From Anaerolineae bacterium (GTDB lineage Bacteria > Chloroflexota > Anaerolineae > B4-G1 > SLSP01), in NCBI GenBank assembly GCA_026991395.1, contig JALXBP010000144.1, positions 1 to 34,304 of the forward strand: 34,304 nucleotides of DNA. Direction: 5' to 3'. A model generated the notes under the pieces. The model saw only the letters and a program-made list of their open reading frames with translations, was not told where the DNA came from and made no database searches. Shown one piece after another: positions 19,953 to 27,101 of the stretch (the first letter of the stretch is position 1; every line of letters starts with the position of its first letter). The translations under genes were made by a program, and so were the position numbers.

Positions 19953-19968
19953 AGATATGCACATATCT
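19953..19968. promoter_or_regulatory. Putative ArsR operator upstream of arsR
   Basis: A perfect interrupted palindrome AGATATG-CA-CATATCT is centred 35 bases upstream of the arsR start. An AT-rich inverted repeat of this size at this place fits the ArsR/SmtB operator type. Assignment is by position and symmetry; no convincing -35/-10 pair was found around it. Confidence 0.6.
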
Positions 19969-20024
19969 TCATAGCTTCATCATAGGCCGGAGAGGCAAGC
20001 GGGAGTAGTGACGTTTGTCATCTT

Positions 20025-20043
20025 TCGGCTATGACATAGCCGA
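20025..20043. repeat. Perfect 9-bp inverted repeat between kbl terminator and arsR
   Basis: TCGGCTATG-A-CATAGCCGA is fully symmetric around one base. It is separate from the kbl terminator (20044-20074) and from the ArsR operator. It lacks a T tract toward arsR. It may be a second operator or the second hairpin of a tandem terminator. Confidence 0.6.
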
Positions 20044-20074
20044 GAAAAGAAAAGCCCCCTCATCACGAGGGGGC
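20044..20074 (-). terminator. Rho-independent terminator of tdh-kbl
   Basis: On the minus strand GCCCCCTC pairs with GAGGGGGC (8 bp, five-base loop) and is followed by TTTTCTTTTC. It starts 18 bases after the kbl stop codon. Confidence 0.92.
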
Positions 20075-20092
20075 GTGATTCGAGCAGGCCGG

Positions 20093-21280
20093 TTACGCAA
20101 TGACGCCCAGTTCGCGCCCGACCTTGGCGAACTTCTCCAGGCCGAAGTCCAGGTCTTCCTGCGTCAGCGCGGCGGAGAGCATCACGCGGATGCGGGCCAG
20201 CCCCTTGGGGACGGTGGGATAGCCCAGCGCCATCGCGAAGACACCCTCATCGAAGAGGCGGCGGCTGAACTGCTTGGCGAGCTTCACATCGCCGAGCATC
20301 ACCGGCGTGATGGGGGTTACGCTCTGCCCGACGTCGAAGCCCAGCTCCTTCATTGCCGTCTTGAAGTAGTCGGTGTTCGCCCAGAGGCGATCGACCAGTT
20401 CGGTCGATTCGGAAAGAACATCGATGGCGGCGATGCAGGCGGCCGTATCGGCGGCGGTTACAGCGTTGGAGAAGAGGAAGGGGCGTGCCTTCTGCCGCAG
20501 GTAGTCCACGATGATCTTCTTGCCGGCAATGACTCCGCCGACGACGCCGAAAGCCTTGGAGAAGGTGCCGATCTCCACGTCGAACTTGCCGTGCAGTCCG
20601 AAGTGATCGACGATGCCTCGGCCACCCTCGCCCAAGACGCCCTCGCCGTGGGCGTCATCGACCATCGTCATCAGCCCGTAGCGCTCGGCGACCTCGTAGA
20701 TTTTGTCCAGCGGCGCGACATCGCCGTCCATCGAGAAGACGCCGTCGGTGACGACGAGGCCGCGGCGGTAGTCGGGCAGGTGCTCCTTGACCTTCGCCTC
20801 CAGGTCGTGCGGATCGCAGTGCTCGTAGACGATGATCTTCGCGCGGCTCAGCCGTGCGCCGTCGATGATGCTGGCGTGATTGAGCCGGTCGGAGAAGATG
20901 ACATCGCCCTTGCCCACCAGCGGCGGGATCGCCGCCTGATTGGCGAGGAAGCCGCTCTGCACGTAGAGCGCATCCTCCACCTTTTTGAAGGCGGCAACCT
21001 TGCGCTCCAGTTCCTGGTGCAGGGCCAGCGTCCCGGCGATGGTGCGTACCGCCGTTGGCCCCACGCCGTAGCGATCCACCGCCTCCTTCGCCGCTGCCTT
21101 CAGGCGGGGATGGTCGGCCAGGCCGAGGTAGTTGTTGGTGCAGAGGTTGAGCACGCGCTTGCCATCCACGACCATCCACGCGCCCGGCGGCGATTCGATG
21201 GTCCGCAAGTGGATGAGGAGGCCGCTTTCCTCCAGTTCGTCCATCGCATCCTGAATCCAGGCCAGCTTCTTTTCGGTCAT
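20093..21280 (-). CDS. kbl: Glycine C-acetyltransferase (2-amino-3-ketobutyrate CoA ligase)
   Basis: A 395-residue alpha-oxoamine synthase, a PLP enzyme that splits 2-amino-3-ketobutyrate with CoA into glycine and acetyl-CoA. Visible family blocks are [62 protein letters not shown] and [12 protein letters not shown], where K242 forms the Schiff base with PLP. Length and motifs match Kbl more closely than 8-amino-7-oxononanoate synthase. Its upstream partner tdh makes the substrate, which fixes the assignment. AGGAGGTAAGG immediately precedes ATG 21280. The 32-base gap to tdh indicates one operon. Confidence 0.96.
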   Translation of the reverse strand: MTEKKLAWIQDAMDELEESGLLIHLRTIESPPGAWMVVDGKRVLNLCTNNYLGLADHPRLKAAAKEAVDRYGVGPTAVRTIAGTLALHQELERKVAAFKKVEDALYVQSGFLANQAAIPPLVGKGDVIFSDRLNHASIIDGARLSRAKIIVYEHCDPHDLEAKVKEHLPDYRRGLVVTDGVFSMDGDVAPLDKIYEVAERYGLMTMVDDAHGEGVLGEGGRGIVDHFGLHGKFDVEIGTFSKAFGVVGGVIAGKKIIVDYLRQKARPFLFSNAVTAADTAACIAAIDVLSESTELVDRLWANTDYFKTAMKELGFDVGQSVTPITPVMLGDVKLAKQFSRRLFDEGVFAMALGYPTVPKGLARIRVMLSAALTQEDLDFGLEKFAKVGRELGVIA

Positions 21281-21312
21281 CCTTACCTCCTGATGATGAA
21301 TGGATGGTGGCG

Positions 21313-22365
21313 CTACGCGCCGGGGTACATCACGATCTTGCCGCTCTTGCCGGAGGCCATAATCTGGATGGCCTCCTCCCAGCGGCTCAAGGGGAACTCG
21401 TGGGTGATGATAGGACGGAGATCGACAGCGCCGGAGGCGATCAAGGCCCGCATCATATACCAGGTCTCCCAGAGCTTGCGCCCCACGATGCCGTGGATGG
21501 TGATCCCCTTCATAATCACCAGGTTGTCCAGGTCGAGCTTCTCGATGGGCGTGGGGGAGAGACCGAGGAGCGCCGCTTCCCCGCCCGGCTTGAGCAGCCC
21601 CAGCCCCTGCTTGAGCGCCGCGTGCGCTCCCGACATCTCCAGCAGCACGTCGAAGCCCTTGTTGCGCACGATGTCTTGGGCCTTGCGCTCCACGTCATCC
21701 TCCAGCGGGTTGAGCGCCAGGTCGGCCCCGACCTTGCGGGCCAGCTCCAGCCGGTAGGGGCTGATGTCGGTCGCCACGATGGTCTCCGCGCCGAAAGCAC
21801 GCGCGACGGGGATGGACATCAGACCGGCGGGGCCGCATCCGGTGATGAGGACCGTCTTGCCGCGCACATCCACCGAGGAGACGGTGTGGACGGAGTTGCC
21901 GAAGTTCTCCTGCAAGCTGGCGACGGGCAGCGGCATATCGGGGGGATTTTTCCACGCATTTTCCACAGGAATGGCGATGTATTCCGCATAGGAGCCGTTG
22001 GTATCCACACCGATGATGCGTGTCCGTTGACAGACGTGGTATTTGCCGAGCTTGCACTGCTGGCAGGTGCCGCAGACGATGTGGCTTTCCGCCGAGACGT
22101 AGTCGCCGACCTGCGGCTCATCGGGGCGGACCTCCTCGCCGACGGCGACGATCTCCCCGGCGAATTCGTGCCCGATGATCAGCGGCGGTCGCAGTCTCCC
22201 CGCCGACCAGGCATCCCACTTGTAGATGTGGACATCGGTGCCGCAGATGGAGGTAGCCTTCACCTTGACGAGCACGTCGCGCGGCCCTATCTCCGGTATC
22301 TCCGCTTCGATCATCTCCATCCCGGGACCGGGCCTCAACTTGGCAACCGCCTGCATCTTAGTCAT
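21313..22365 (-). CDS. tdh: L-threonine 3-dehydrogenase
   Basis: A 350-residue zinc-dependent medium-chain dehydrogenase that oxidises L-threonine to 2-amino-3-ketobutyrate with NAD. The catalytic zinc ligands are C41 ([13 protein letters not shown]) and H66-E67 (GHEFAGEI). The structural zinc loop is [15 protein letters not shown] (C98, C101, C104, C112). The NAD-binding loop is [22 protein letters not shown]. The segment [12 protein letters not shown] is characteristic of Tdh and separates it from alcohol and sorbitol dehydrogenases. It is first in the tdh-kbl operon, which converts threonine to glycine and acetyl-CoA. Confidence 0.96.
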   Translation of the reverse strand: MTKMQAVAKLRPGPGMEMIEAEIPEIGPRDVLVKVKATSICGTDVHIYKWDAWSAGRLRPPLIIGHEFAGEIVAVGEEVRPDEPQVGDYVSAESHIVCGTCQQCKLGKYHVCQRTRIIGVDTNGSYAEYIAIPVENAWKNPPDMPLPVASLQENFGNSVHTVSSVDVRGKTVLITGCGPAGLMSIPVARAFGAETIVATDISPYRLELARKVGADLALNPLEDDVERKAQDIVRNKGFDVLLEMSGAHAALKQGLGLLKPGGEAALLGLSPTPIEKLDLDNLVIMKGITIHGIVGRKLWETWYMMRALIASGAVDLRPIITHEFPLSRWEEAIQIMASGKSGKIVMYPGA

Positions 22366-22412
22366 AGAGACTCCTTTCGTTAGAATTGTTAAGGCACGAC
22401 ATTGACGACTTT

Positions 22413-22441
22413 AGTATAGCACGCATAGAGCAGCCTTTCAA
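22413..22441 (-). promoter_or_regulatory. Promoter of tdh-kbl
   Basis: On the minus strand TTGAAA (22441-22436) and TATACT (22418-22413) are exactly 17 bases apart, and a TGC before the -10 adds an extended -10. The tdh ATG is about 40 bases downstream of the predicted start, with AAAGGAG before it. Confidence 0.86.
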
Positions 22442-22514
22442 ACAAGAGAGGGCAGTGTGTGTTGTCGCTTCGCCGCAGGGAGGCTCATCGCGACGGCGTC
22501 GAGGCGCGCAATTC

Positions 22515-22543
22515 TTGACATCGTAAACGTTTTCGCTTATACT
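22515..22543 (+). promoter_or_regulatory. Promoter of lacI and the sugar operon
   Basis: A consensus TTGACA (22515-22520) and TATACT (22538-22543) with the ideal 17-base spacer, which is occupied by operator O1. The predicted start is near 22550. Confidence 0.94.
22522..22535. promoter_or_regulatory. LacI-family operator O1 (in promoter spacer)
   Basis: CGTAAACGTTTTCG has the LacI/PurR/CcpA-type core AAACGTTT, centred at 22528.5 between the -35 and -10 boxes. A bound repressor would block RNA polymerase directly. Confidence 0.9.
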
Positions 22544-22553
22544 GGGTATGCTT

Positions 22554-22567
22554 CGTAAACGTTTGCG
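22554..22567. promoter_or_regulatory. LacI-family operator O2 (start-proximal)
   Basis: CGTAAACGTTTGCG shares 13 of 14 bases with O1 and is centred 32 bp downstream, three helical turns, so both repressors lie on the same DNA face. It covers the region just after the predicted transcription start. Confidence 0.9.
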
Positions 22568-22579
22568 ATGGGGGTTGGT

Positions 22580-23605
22580 ATGCCCGTTACCCTGCACGAT
22601 CTGGCCAGGAAACTCGGGGTGTCCGTTGCGACCGTCTCCCGTGCGCTCAGCGGTGCTCCCGGCGTTGCCGAAGAGACGCGGCGGCGCATCGTCGAGGCCG
22701 CCGAGGCGATGCAGTATCGTCCCAACGTTCTGGCTCAGCGCTTGCAAAAACAGCGCACCGATACCATCGGCTTCATCATCCCCACCTTCGGGCCGCGCTT
22801 TTCCGACCCCTTCTTCAGCGAACTCCTGGCCGGCATCGGCAATGAGGCCGCCGTCCACGAGTACGACCTCCTCGTTTCGACCCGCCCGCCCGGCGAGGAG
22901 GAGATGATCGCCTACGAGCGAATGGTGCAGGAGCGCCGCGTGGATGGCCTGCTCGTCGTGCGCACGCGCCGACACGATCCGCGCATCGAGTACTTGCAGA
23001 GCCACCACTTTCCCTTCGTGGCCTTCGGGCGTTGTGAGGCGGAAGAGCCATTTCCCTATGTCGATGTGGACGGCGAGGCAGGAATGTACCGCCTGACTCA
23101 TCACCTCATCGCCAAAGGCCACCGTCGCATTGCGTACATCACCGTCTCCGATGCGTTGATGTTCTCCCACTATCGCATTCAGGGGTACCGGCGAGCTTTG
23201 GAGGAGGCCGGCCTTCCCTTCGATGCCGAGTTGATCGTCGAGGCGGGGATGAGCGATGAAGAGGGATTCCGCGCCGGTCAAGCGCTGCTGCGCCGGGAGC
23301 CGCCGCCGACGGCGATCATCGCGGCGACCGACCTCATCGCCCTGGGCGTGATGGGGGCCGCCGAGTCGTGCGGCGTGCAGGTGGGGAGCGATTTGGCCGT
23401 TGCCGGCTTCGACGACATCTCCCTGGCGAGCCTTGCCCATCCTCCTCTGACGACTTTGCGGCAGCCGATTTACGCCATCGGACAGACGATCTGCCGCATG
23501 TTGCTGGAGCGCATCCTCCAGGGCACGATTGCCGAGCCTTATCGTCTCCTCCAGCCTGAGCTGATAGTCCGTGCTTCGACGGACTTTGTCTATCCATCCG
23601 AATGA
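22580..23605 (+). CDS. LacI-family transcriptional regulator of sugar uptake
   Basis: A 341-residue LacI/GalR repressor. The N-terminal HTH is VTLHDLARKLGVSVATVSRA followed by the hinge helix region YRPNVLAQRLQKQRTDTIGFI. The periplasmic-binding-protein-like core includes FSDPFFSELLAGI, VDGLLVVRT, the HRRIAYI strand, TAIIAATDLIALGVM and VAGFDDISLASLAHPPLTTLRQP. ATG 22580 fits the usual short LacI start and has GGGGG five bases upstream; an in-frame ATG at 22568 lies against operator O2. Twin operators upstream point to autoregulation and control of the downstream importer and enzymes. The effector is not visible but should be the imported sugar or its product. Confidence 0.93.
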   Translation: MPVTLHDLARKLGVSVATVSRALSGAPGVAEETRRRIVEAAEAMQYRPNVLAQRLQKQRTDTIGFIIPTFGPRFSDPFFSELLAGIGNEAAVHEYDLLVSTRPPGEEEMIAYERMVQERRVDGLLVVRTRRHDPRIEYLQSHHFPFVAFGRCEAEEPFPYVDVDGEAGMYRLTHHLIAKGHRRIAYITVSDALMFSHYRIQGYRRALEEAGLPFDAELIVEAGMSDEEGFRAGQALLRREPPPTAIIAATDLIALGVMGAAESCGVQVGSDLAVAGFDDISLASLAHPPLTTLRQPIYAIGQTICRMLLERILQGTIAEPYRLLQPELIVRASTDFVYPSE

Positions 23606-23627
23606 AAGGAGGTTTTGAACCGAATCT

Positions 23628-23641
23628 CGTGAGCGTTTGTC
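23628..23641. promoter_or_regulatory. Possible degenerate third LacI operator
   Basis: CGTGAGCGTTTGTC keeps one half (CGTTTG) and part of the other half of the O1/O2 motif. It lies in the 87-base gap before the binding-protein gene. Weak evidence; it may be chance. Confidence 0.3.
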
Positions 23642-23692
23642 GTACCCATCATCCCTTGAGCCGTTCATTTCCAAACTAAAAGGAGGAGGTAG

Positions 23693-25120
23693 ATGAAGAG
23701 GAAGTTGATGTTCGTTCTTGGGCTGCTGACTGTTGTCAGTATGTTGCTCGTCGCCTGCCAGCCGCAGGTCGTGACTGTCGAGAAGACGGTCGAAGTGCCG
23801 GTAACGGTGGAGAAGACCGTAGAGGTTACGGTCGAGGTCCCCGTCGAGCCGGAGGTCGTCATTGAATTCTGGACGACGGACAACGAGGAGGAGCGCGTCG
23901 CCCGCTATGAAGAGGTCGCTGCTCGTTTTATGGAGGAGCACCCGGAGATCGAGGTGCGCATCGTCCCGATCGAGGAGGCGGGCGTCTCGCAGCGCATCGC
24001 CACGGCACGCGCGGCCAACCGTATGCCGGACATCGTCCGCATGGGCGTGGAGCGCGTGGCGGCCTTCGCCGCCGACGGCATCCTCGACGAGGACGCAGCG
24101 ACCGAGGTCATCAAAGCCGTCGGCGAGGACGACTTCCGCGAAGGCCCGCTGGAGATGGTTACCGATCCCGCCACCGGCAAGTACGCCGCCATCCCCTTCG
24201 ACGGCTGGATCCAGGCGATCTGGTATCGGCAGGATGTCTTCGACAAGCTGGGGCTGAATCCGCCCATCAGTTGGGATGACATCAACGCCGCGTGCGACAC
24301 GCTGCCCGGTCAGGAGGGGCTGCTCTACGCGCTGACGTTGGGCACCGATCCGGGGCAGAACTACCCGCACCAGATCTTCGAGCAGGTCGCCATCTCCAAC
24401 AACGCCTGGCCCTTCGACGAGGAGGGCAACGTAACCTTCAACACGCCGGAGATGATCGAGGCGCTGCGCTTCTACACCAGCCTCCAGCGCTGCGCCGTGC
24501 CCGGCCCGCAGTACTGGCGCGGGGCGCGTGAGGCCTACGAGCTTGGGCAGGCCGGGATGCTCTTCTACAGCACCTACATCATGGATGACCTGGTGGAAGG
24601 CTCCGGCACGGAGGGCGGCGGCAAGGTGCAGATCGCCATCGAGGACCTGGCCCGCAAGACCGGCTTCGCGCCGAAGATGGTCGGGCCGAACGGCGAGGCG
24701 ACCTACGGCCAGTTGGTCACGCTGGCGATCCCCGTCGGGGCCGATCCGGAGGCCAAGATGGTGGCCGAATACTTCCTCACCGAGGGCTACCAGGACATCC
24801 TCTCGCTCGCGCCCTTCGGCAAGGTGCCGGTGCTCAAGAGCGCCGTGGACGAGTGGCGGCAGAGCAGTGAGTACTTCCAGTACTACTCCGACGAGACGAT
24901 GGAGCAGATCGCCAACGGCTACGATGCGATGCAGCGCTGGCTCTTCCGCCCCGACTACGACGCAACCGAGCGGGCGGTAATCGGCGACATCGAGGGACGG
25001 CTGCTCATCCCGCAGGCGATCAGCGCCATTGCGCTGGAGGGCACGATGACGCCGGAGACGGCGGCGGCGTGGCTCCAGGAGCAGGTGGAGGCGATGCTCG
25101 CGGAGCGTCAACAGCAGTAG
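23693..25120 (+). CDS. ABC sugar transporter, extracellular solute-binding lipoprotein
   Basis: A 475-residue family 1 (MalE-like) binding protein. The signal peptide ends in a lipobox LLVAC with the lipidated cysteine at C22. It is followed by a tandem Val-Thr-Val-Glu-Lys-Thr/Val-Glu-Val linker up to about residue 55, a style frequent in Chloroflexota lipoproteins. The mature part starts VVIEFWTTDNEEE and has the DIVRMGVERVAAFA, YAAIPFDGWIQAIWYR and LNPPISWDDINAAC blocks expected for sugar binding proteins. AGGAGGAGGT lies just before ATG 23693. Two permease genes follow. The ligand is not predictable from sequence, but the operon enzyme suggests an alpha-glucoside. Confidence 0.94.
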   Translation: MKRKLMFVLGLLTVVSMLLVACQPQVVTVEKTVEVPVTVEKTVEVTVEVPVEPEVVIEFWTTDNEEERVARYEEVAARFMEEHPEIEVRIVPIEEAGVSQRIATARAANRMPDIVRMGVERVAAFAADGILDEDAATEVIKAVGEDDFREGPLEMVTDPATGKYAAIPFDGWIQAIWYRQDVFDKLGLNPPISWDDINAACDTLPGQEGLLYALTLGTDPGQNYPHQIFEQVAISNNAWPFDEEGNVTFNTPEMIEALRFYTSLQRCAVPGPQYWRGAREAYELGQAGMLFYSTYIMDDLVEGSGTEGGGKVQIAIEDLARKTGFAPKMVGPNGEATYGQLVTLAIPVGADPEAKMVAEYFLTEGYQDILSLAPFGKVPVLKSAVDEWRQSSEYFQYYSDETMEQIANGYDAMQRWLFRPDYDATERAVIGDIEGRLLIPQAISAIALEGTMTPETAAAWLQEQVEAMLAERQQQ

Positions 25121-25148
25121 CGTAGCGACTCTCTCCCATCCCGCAGTC

Positions 25149-25181
25149 AGGCCCTCCGGGGAGGTCGCCCTCGGAGGGCCT
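25149..25181 (+). terminator. Intercistronic hairpin between binding protein and permease genes
   Basis: AGGCCCTCCG (25149-25158) pairs with CGGAGGGCCT (25172-25181), 10 bp with a 13-base loop. There is no T tract. Such hairpins after binding-protein genes usually protect that mRNA and reduce read-through into permease genes, giving excess binding protein. Confidence 0.7.
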
Positions 25182-25200
25182 TCCACCGAAAGGAGGCGGT

Positions 25201-26151
25201 ATGTCAACGGCCCGAAAAGCCATCCCCCGCCGTCGCGGCTCGATGGTAGCGCAGGAGACGCGATTGGCCTGGGCTTTGGTCTCGCCGACCTTTCTCATCG
25301 TCTTCGGCCTGGTGCTCTTCCCCGCCATCTTCAGCGTCTGGATTAGCTTTCACGATGTAACCCTGCGCAATCTGAACGATGTCTTCCACGCCCCCTTCGT
25401 GGGCTGGCAGAACTACCGCAATGTGATCAACGACTTTGCCTTCAAGTATCAGGGGCCGCAGAGTTGGGGCGCGGCGGTAACGAGCATCGTCTATTCCTTC
25501 GCCTCAACGATCCTCACGGTCATTGTCGGACTCATCGCAGCGCTGCTGCTCAACCGTCCTTTCCGCGGGCGGGGGCTGACACGTGCCATCTTCCTCATCC
25601 CCTACGTCGCGCCCATCGTCAGCGTGGCCTTCGTCTGGCGCTGGATCCTCGACCCGCGTCCCTCCGGCGTGCTCAACGACGTGCTGATGCGGCTGGGCCT
25701 GATCGAGATGCCCAAAGCCTATCTGGCGACGCGCGGGCTGGCCTTGGTGCTCGTCATCATCTTCGAGGCCTGGCGCTACTTCCCCTTCGCCATGCTGATG
25801 ATCCTCGCCCGCCTGCAGGCGCTCGACAAGACGCTCTACGAGGCGGCGAAGGTGGACGGGGCCAACACGCTCCAGCAATTCTGGTACGTTACCCTGCCCG
25901 ACCTGCGCTACGTCATCGGCTCCGTCTTCCTCCTGCGGCTGATGTGGACCTTCAACAAGTTCGACGACATCTGGCTGCTGACGGGCGGCGGCTACGGGAC
26001 GAACGTCCTGCCGGTGCTCACTTACCAGTTCAGCTTCAAATCCTACAACTTCGGCAAGGGTGCGGCGACGGCGATGATCCTTCTGGCCATCCTGGTCATC
26101 TTCCTCCTCGTCTACGTCCGCCTGGTGATGCGCGACACCGATGCGAGCTGA
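25201..26151 (+). CDS. ABC sugar transporter permease, MalF/UgpA type
   Basis: A 316-residue inner-membrane protein with about six hydrophobic segments, beginning after a basic N-terminus (WALVSPTFLIVFGLVLFPAI). The cytoplasmic EAA loop reads YEAAKVDGANTLQQFWYVTLP, which contacts the ATPase. The block FVGWQNYRNVI and the FNKFDDIWLLTGGGYGTNVL segment are typical of CUT1 MalF/UgpA permeases. AAAGGAGG precedes ATG 25201. It pairs with the next gene, from which it is separated by 10 bases. No ATPase gene is in the operon, so a shared MsmK/UgpC-like ATPase encoded elsewhere is expected. Confidence 0.95.
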   Translation: MSTARKAIPRRRGSMVAQETRLAWALVSPTFLIVFGLVLFPAIFSVWISFHDVTLRNLNDVFHAPFVGWQNYRNVINDFAFKYQGPQSWGAAVTSIVYSFASTILTVIVGLIAALLLNRPFRGRGLTRAIFLIPYVAPIVSVAFVWRWILDPRPSGVLNDVLMRLGLIEMPKAYLATRGLALVLVIIFEAWRYFPFAMLMILARLQALDKTLYEAAKVDGANTLQQFWYVTLPDLRYVIGSVFLLRLMWTFNKFDDIWLLTGGGYGTNVLPVLTYQFSFKSYNFGKGAATAMILLAILVIFLLVYVRLVMRDTDAS

Positions 26152-26161
26152 GGAGGGGACG

Positions 26162-27061
26162 ATGGAAAAAGAAGCGATGAATCCCATCACCTACGTCGCG
26201 CGGCGGTTCGACTTCTGGCAGATCGTCTCGCTCATCGCCCTCGTCTTCTTCCTCGTCAGCATCCTCTTCCCCTTCTACTGGATGGTCTCTTCTTCCTTCA
26301 AGAGTTATCAGGAGATCGGCGGCGTCCATCCCACCTACGTACCGGCCAAGCTCCGGCTCGATGCCTACCGCGAACTCTTCGATCCGAATCATCCCAGCTA
26401 CCAGAACTTCGGTCGGAATATCCTCAACAGCGTGCGCGTGGCGGTACCGACGGCCATCATCGCCGTCATCCTGGCGACCTTGGGGGCCTACGCCGTTGCC
26501 CGCCTGCGCTTTCGGGGGCGCGAGGCGCTGATGAACAGCATCCTCATCATCTACCTCTTCCCCGGCATCCTGCTCATCATCCCGCTCTTCGCTATGCTCT
26601 CCAAGGTCGGCGCGAGCATCGGCTTCGAGGTGCAGGACAACCTCAACGTCCTCGTCTTCACCTACCTGGCACAGACGCTGCCGGTGGCGCTCTACATGCT
26701 CGCCAACTACTTCCGCACCATCCCGGAGGAGATCGAGGAGGCGGCGCTCATCGACGGCTGCTCCCGTCTGGAGGTGATCTGGCGGGTAACGCTGCCGCTT
26801 TCCATCCCTGCGCTCGTCTCGGTCGCCATCTACACCTTTATGATCGCCTGGAACGAGTTCCTCTACGCCTTCGTCTTCCTCAACAGCCGCGAGCTTTTCA
26901 CGATGCCGATCAAGATCAACACCATCTTCAACGATCCCAGCCCCCGCCCCCACGTGGTGATGGCCGCCTCGACGATTATGACCATCCCCGTCGTCCTCCT
27001 CTTCCTCAGCCTGGAGCGCTTCCTGGAGGAGGGATTGACGGCGGGCGGGGTCAAGGGATAA
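26162..27061 (+). CDS. ABC sugar transporter permease, MalG/UgpE type
   Basis: A 299-residue inner-membrane permease, partner of the previous gene. It has six hydrophobic segments, the first being IALVFFLVSILFPFYWMVSS. The EAA motif is EEAALIDGCSRLEVIWRVTLP. The conserved C-terminal region AWNEFLYAFVFLN is typical of MalG/UgpE. ATG 26162 is chosen because AGGAGGGG lies immediately upstream (26152-26159). An in-frame ATG at 26141 would overlap the previous gene and lacks such a site. Confidence 0.95.
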   Translation: MEKEAMNPITYVARRFDFWQIVSLIALVFFLVSILFPFYWMVSSSFKSYQEIGGVHPTYVPAKLRLDAYRELFDPNHPSYQNFGRNILNSVRVAVPTAIIAVILATLGAYAVARLRFRGREALMNSILIIYLFPGILLIIPLFAMLSKVGASIGFEVQDNLNVLVFTYLAQTLPVALYMLANYFRTIPEEIEEAALIDGCSRLEVIWRVTLPLSIPALVSVAIYTFMIAWNEFLYAFVFLNSRELFTMPIKINTIFNDPSPRPHVVMAASTIMTIPVVLLFLSLERFLEEGLTAGGVKG

Positions 27062-27101
27062 TTTCCGCCATCTGGGAGTGCCCCAATGACGGGAAGAGGC
27101 T

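Noticed and set aside
19576-19962. N-terminal extension of the Fe-S oxidoreductase through the arsR region
   Set aside because: The extension reads arsR in the wrong frame; ATG 19575 has a good ribosome site and gives the normal FAD-oxidase N-terminus.
23615-23632. Six-codon TTG micro-ORF behind a full AAAGGAGG site after lacI
   Set aside because: Too short to support; could be a chance ribosome-site match or the remnant of a former gene start.
22358-25207. A 949-codon open frame on the minus strand opposite lacI and the binding-protein gene
   Set aside because: Both plus-strand genes have clear family motifs, promoters and ribosome sites. The antisense frame stays open because of high GC third positions, and its translation is low-complexity and rich in Arg, His and Asp with no motif.
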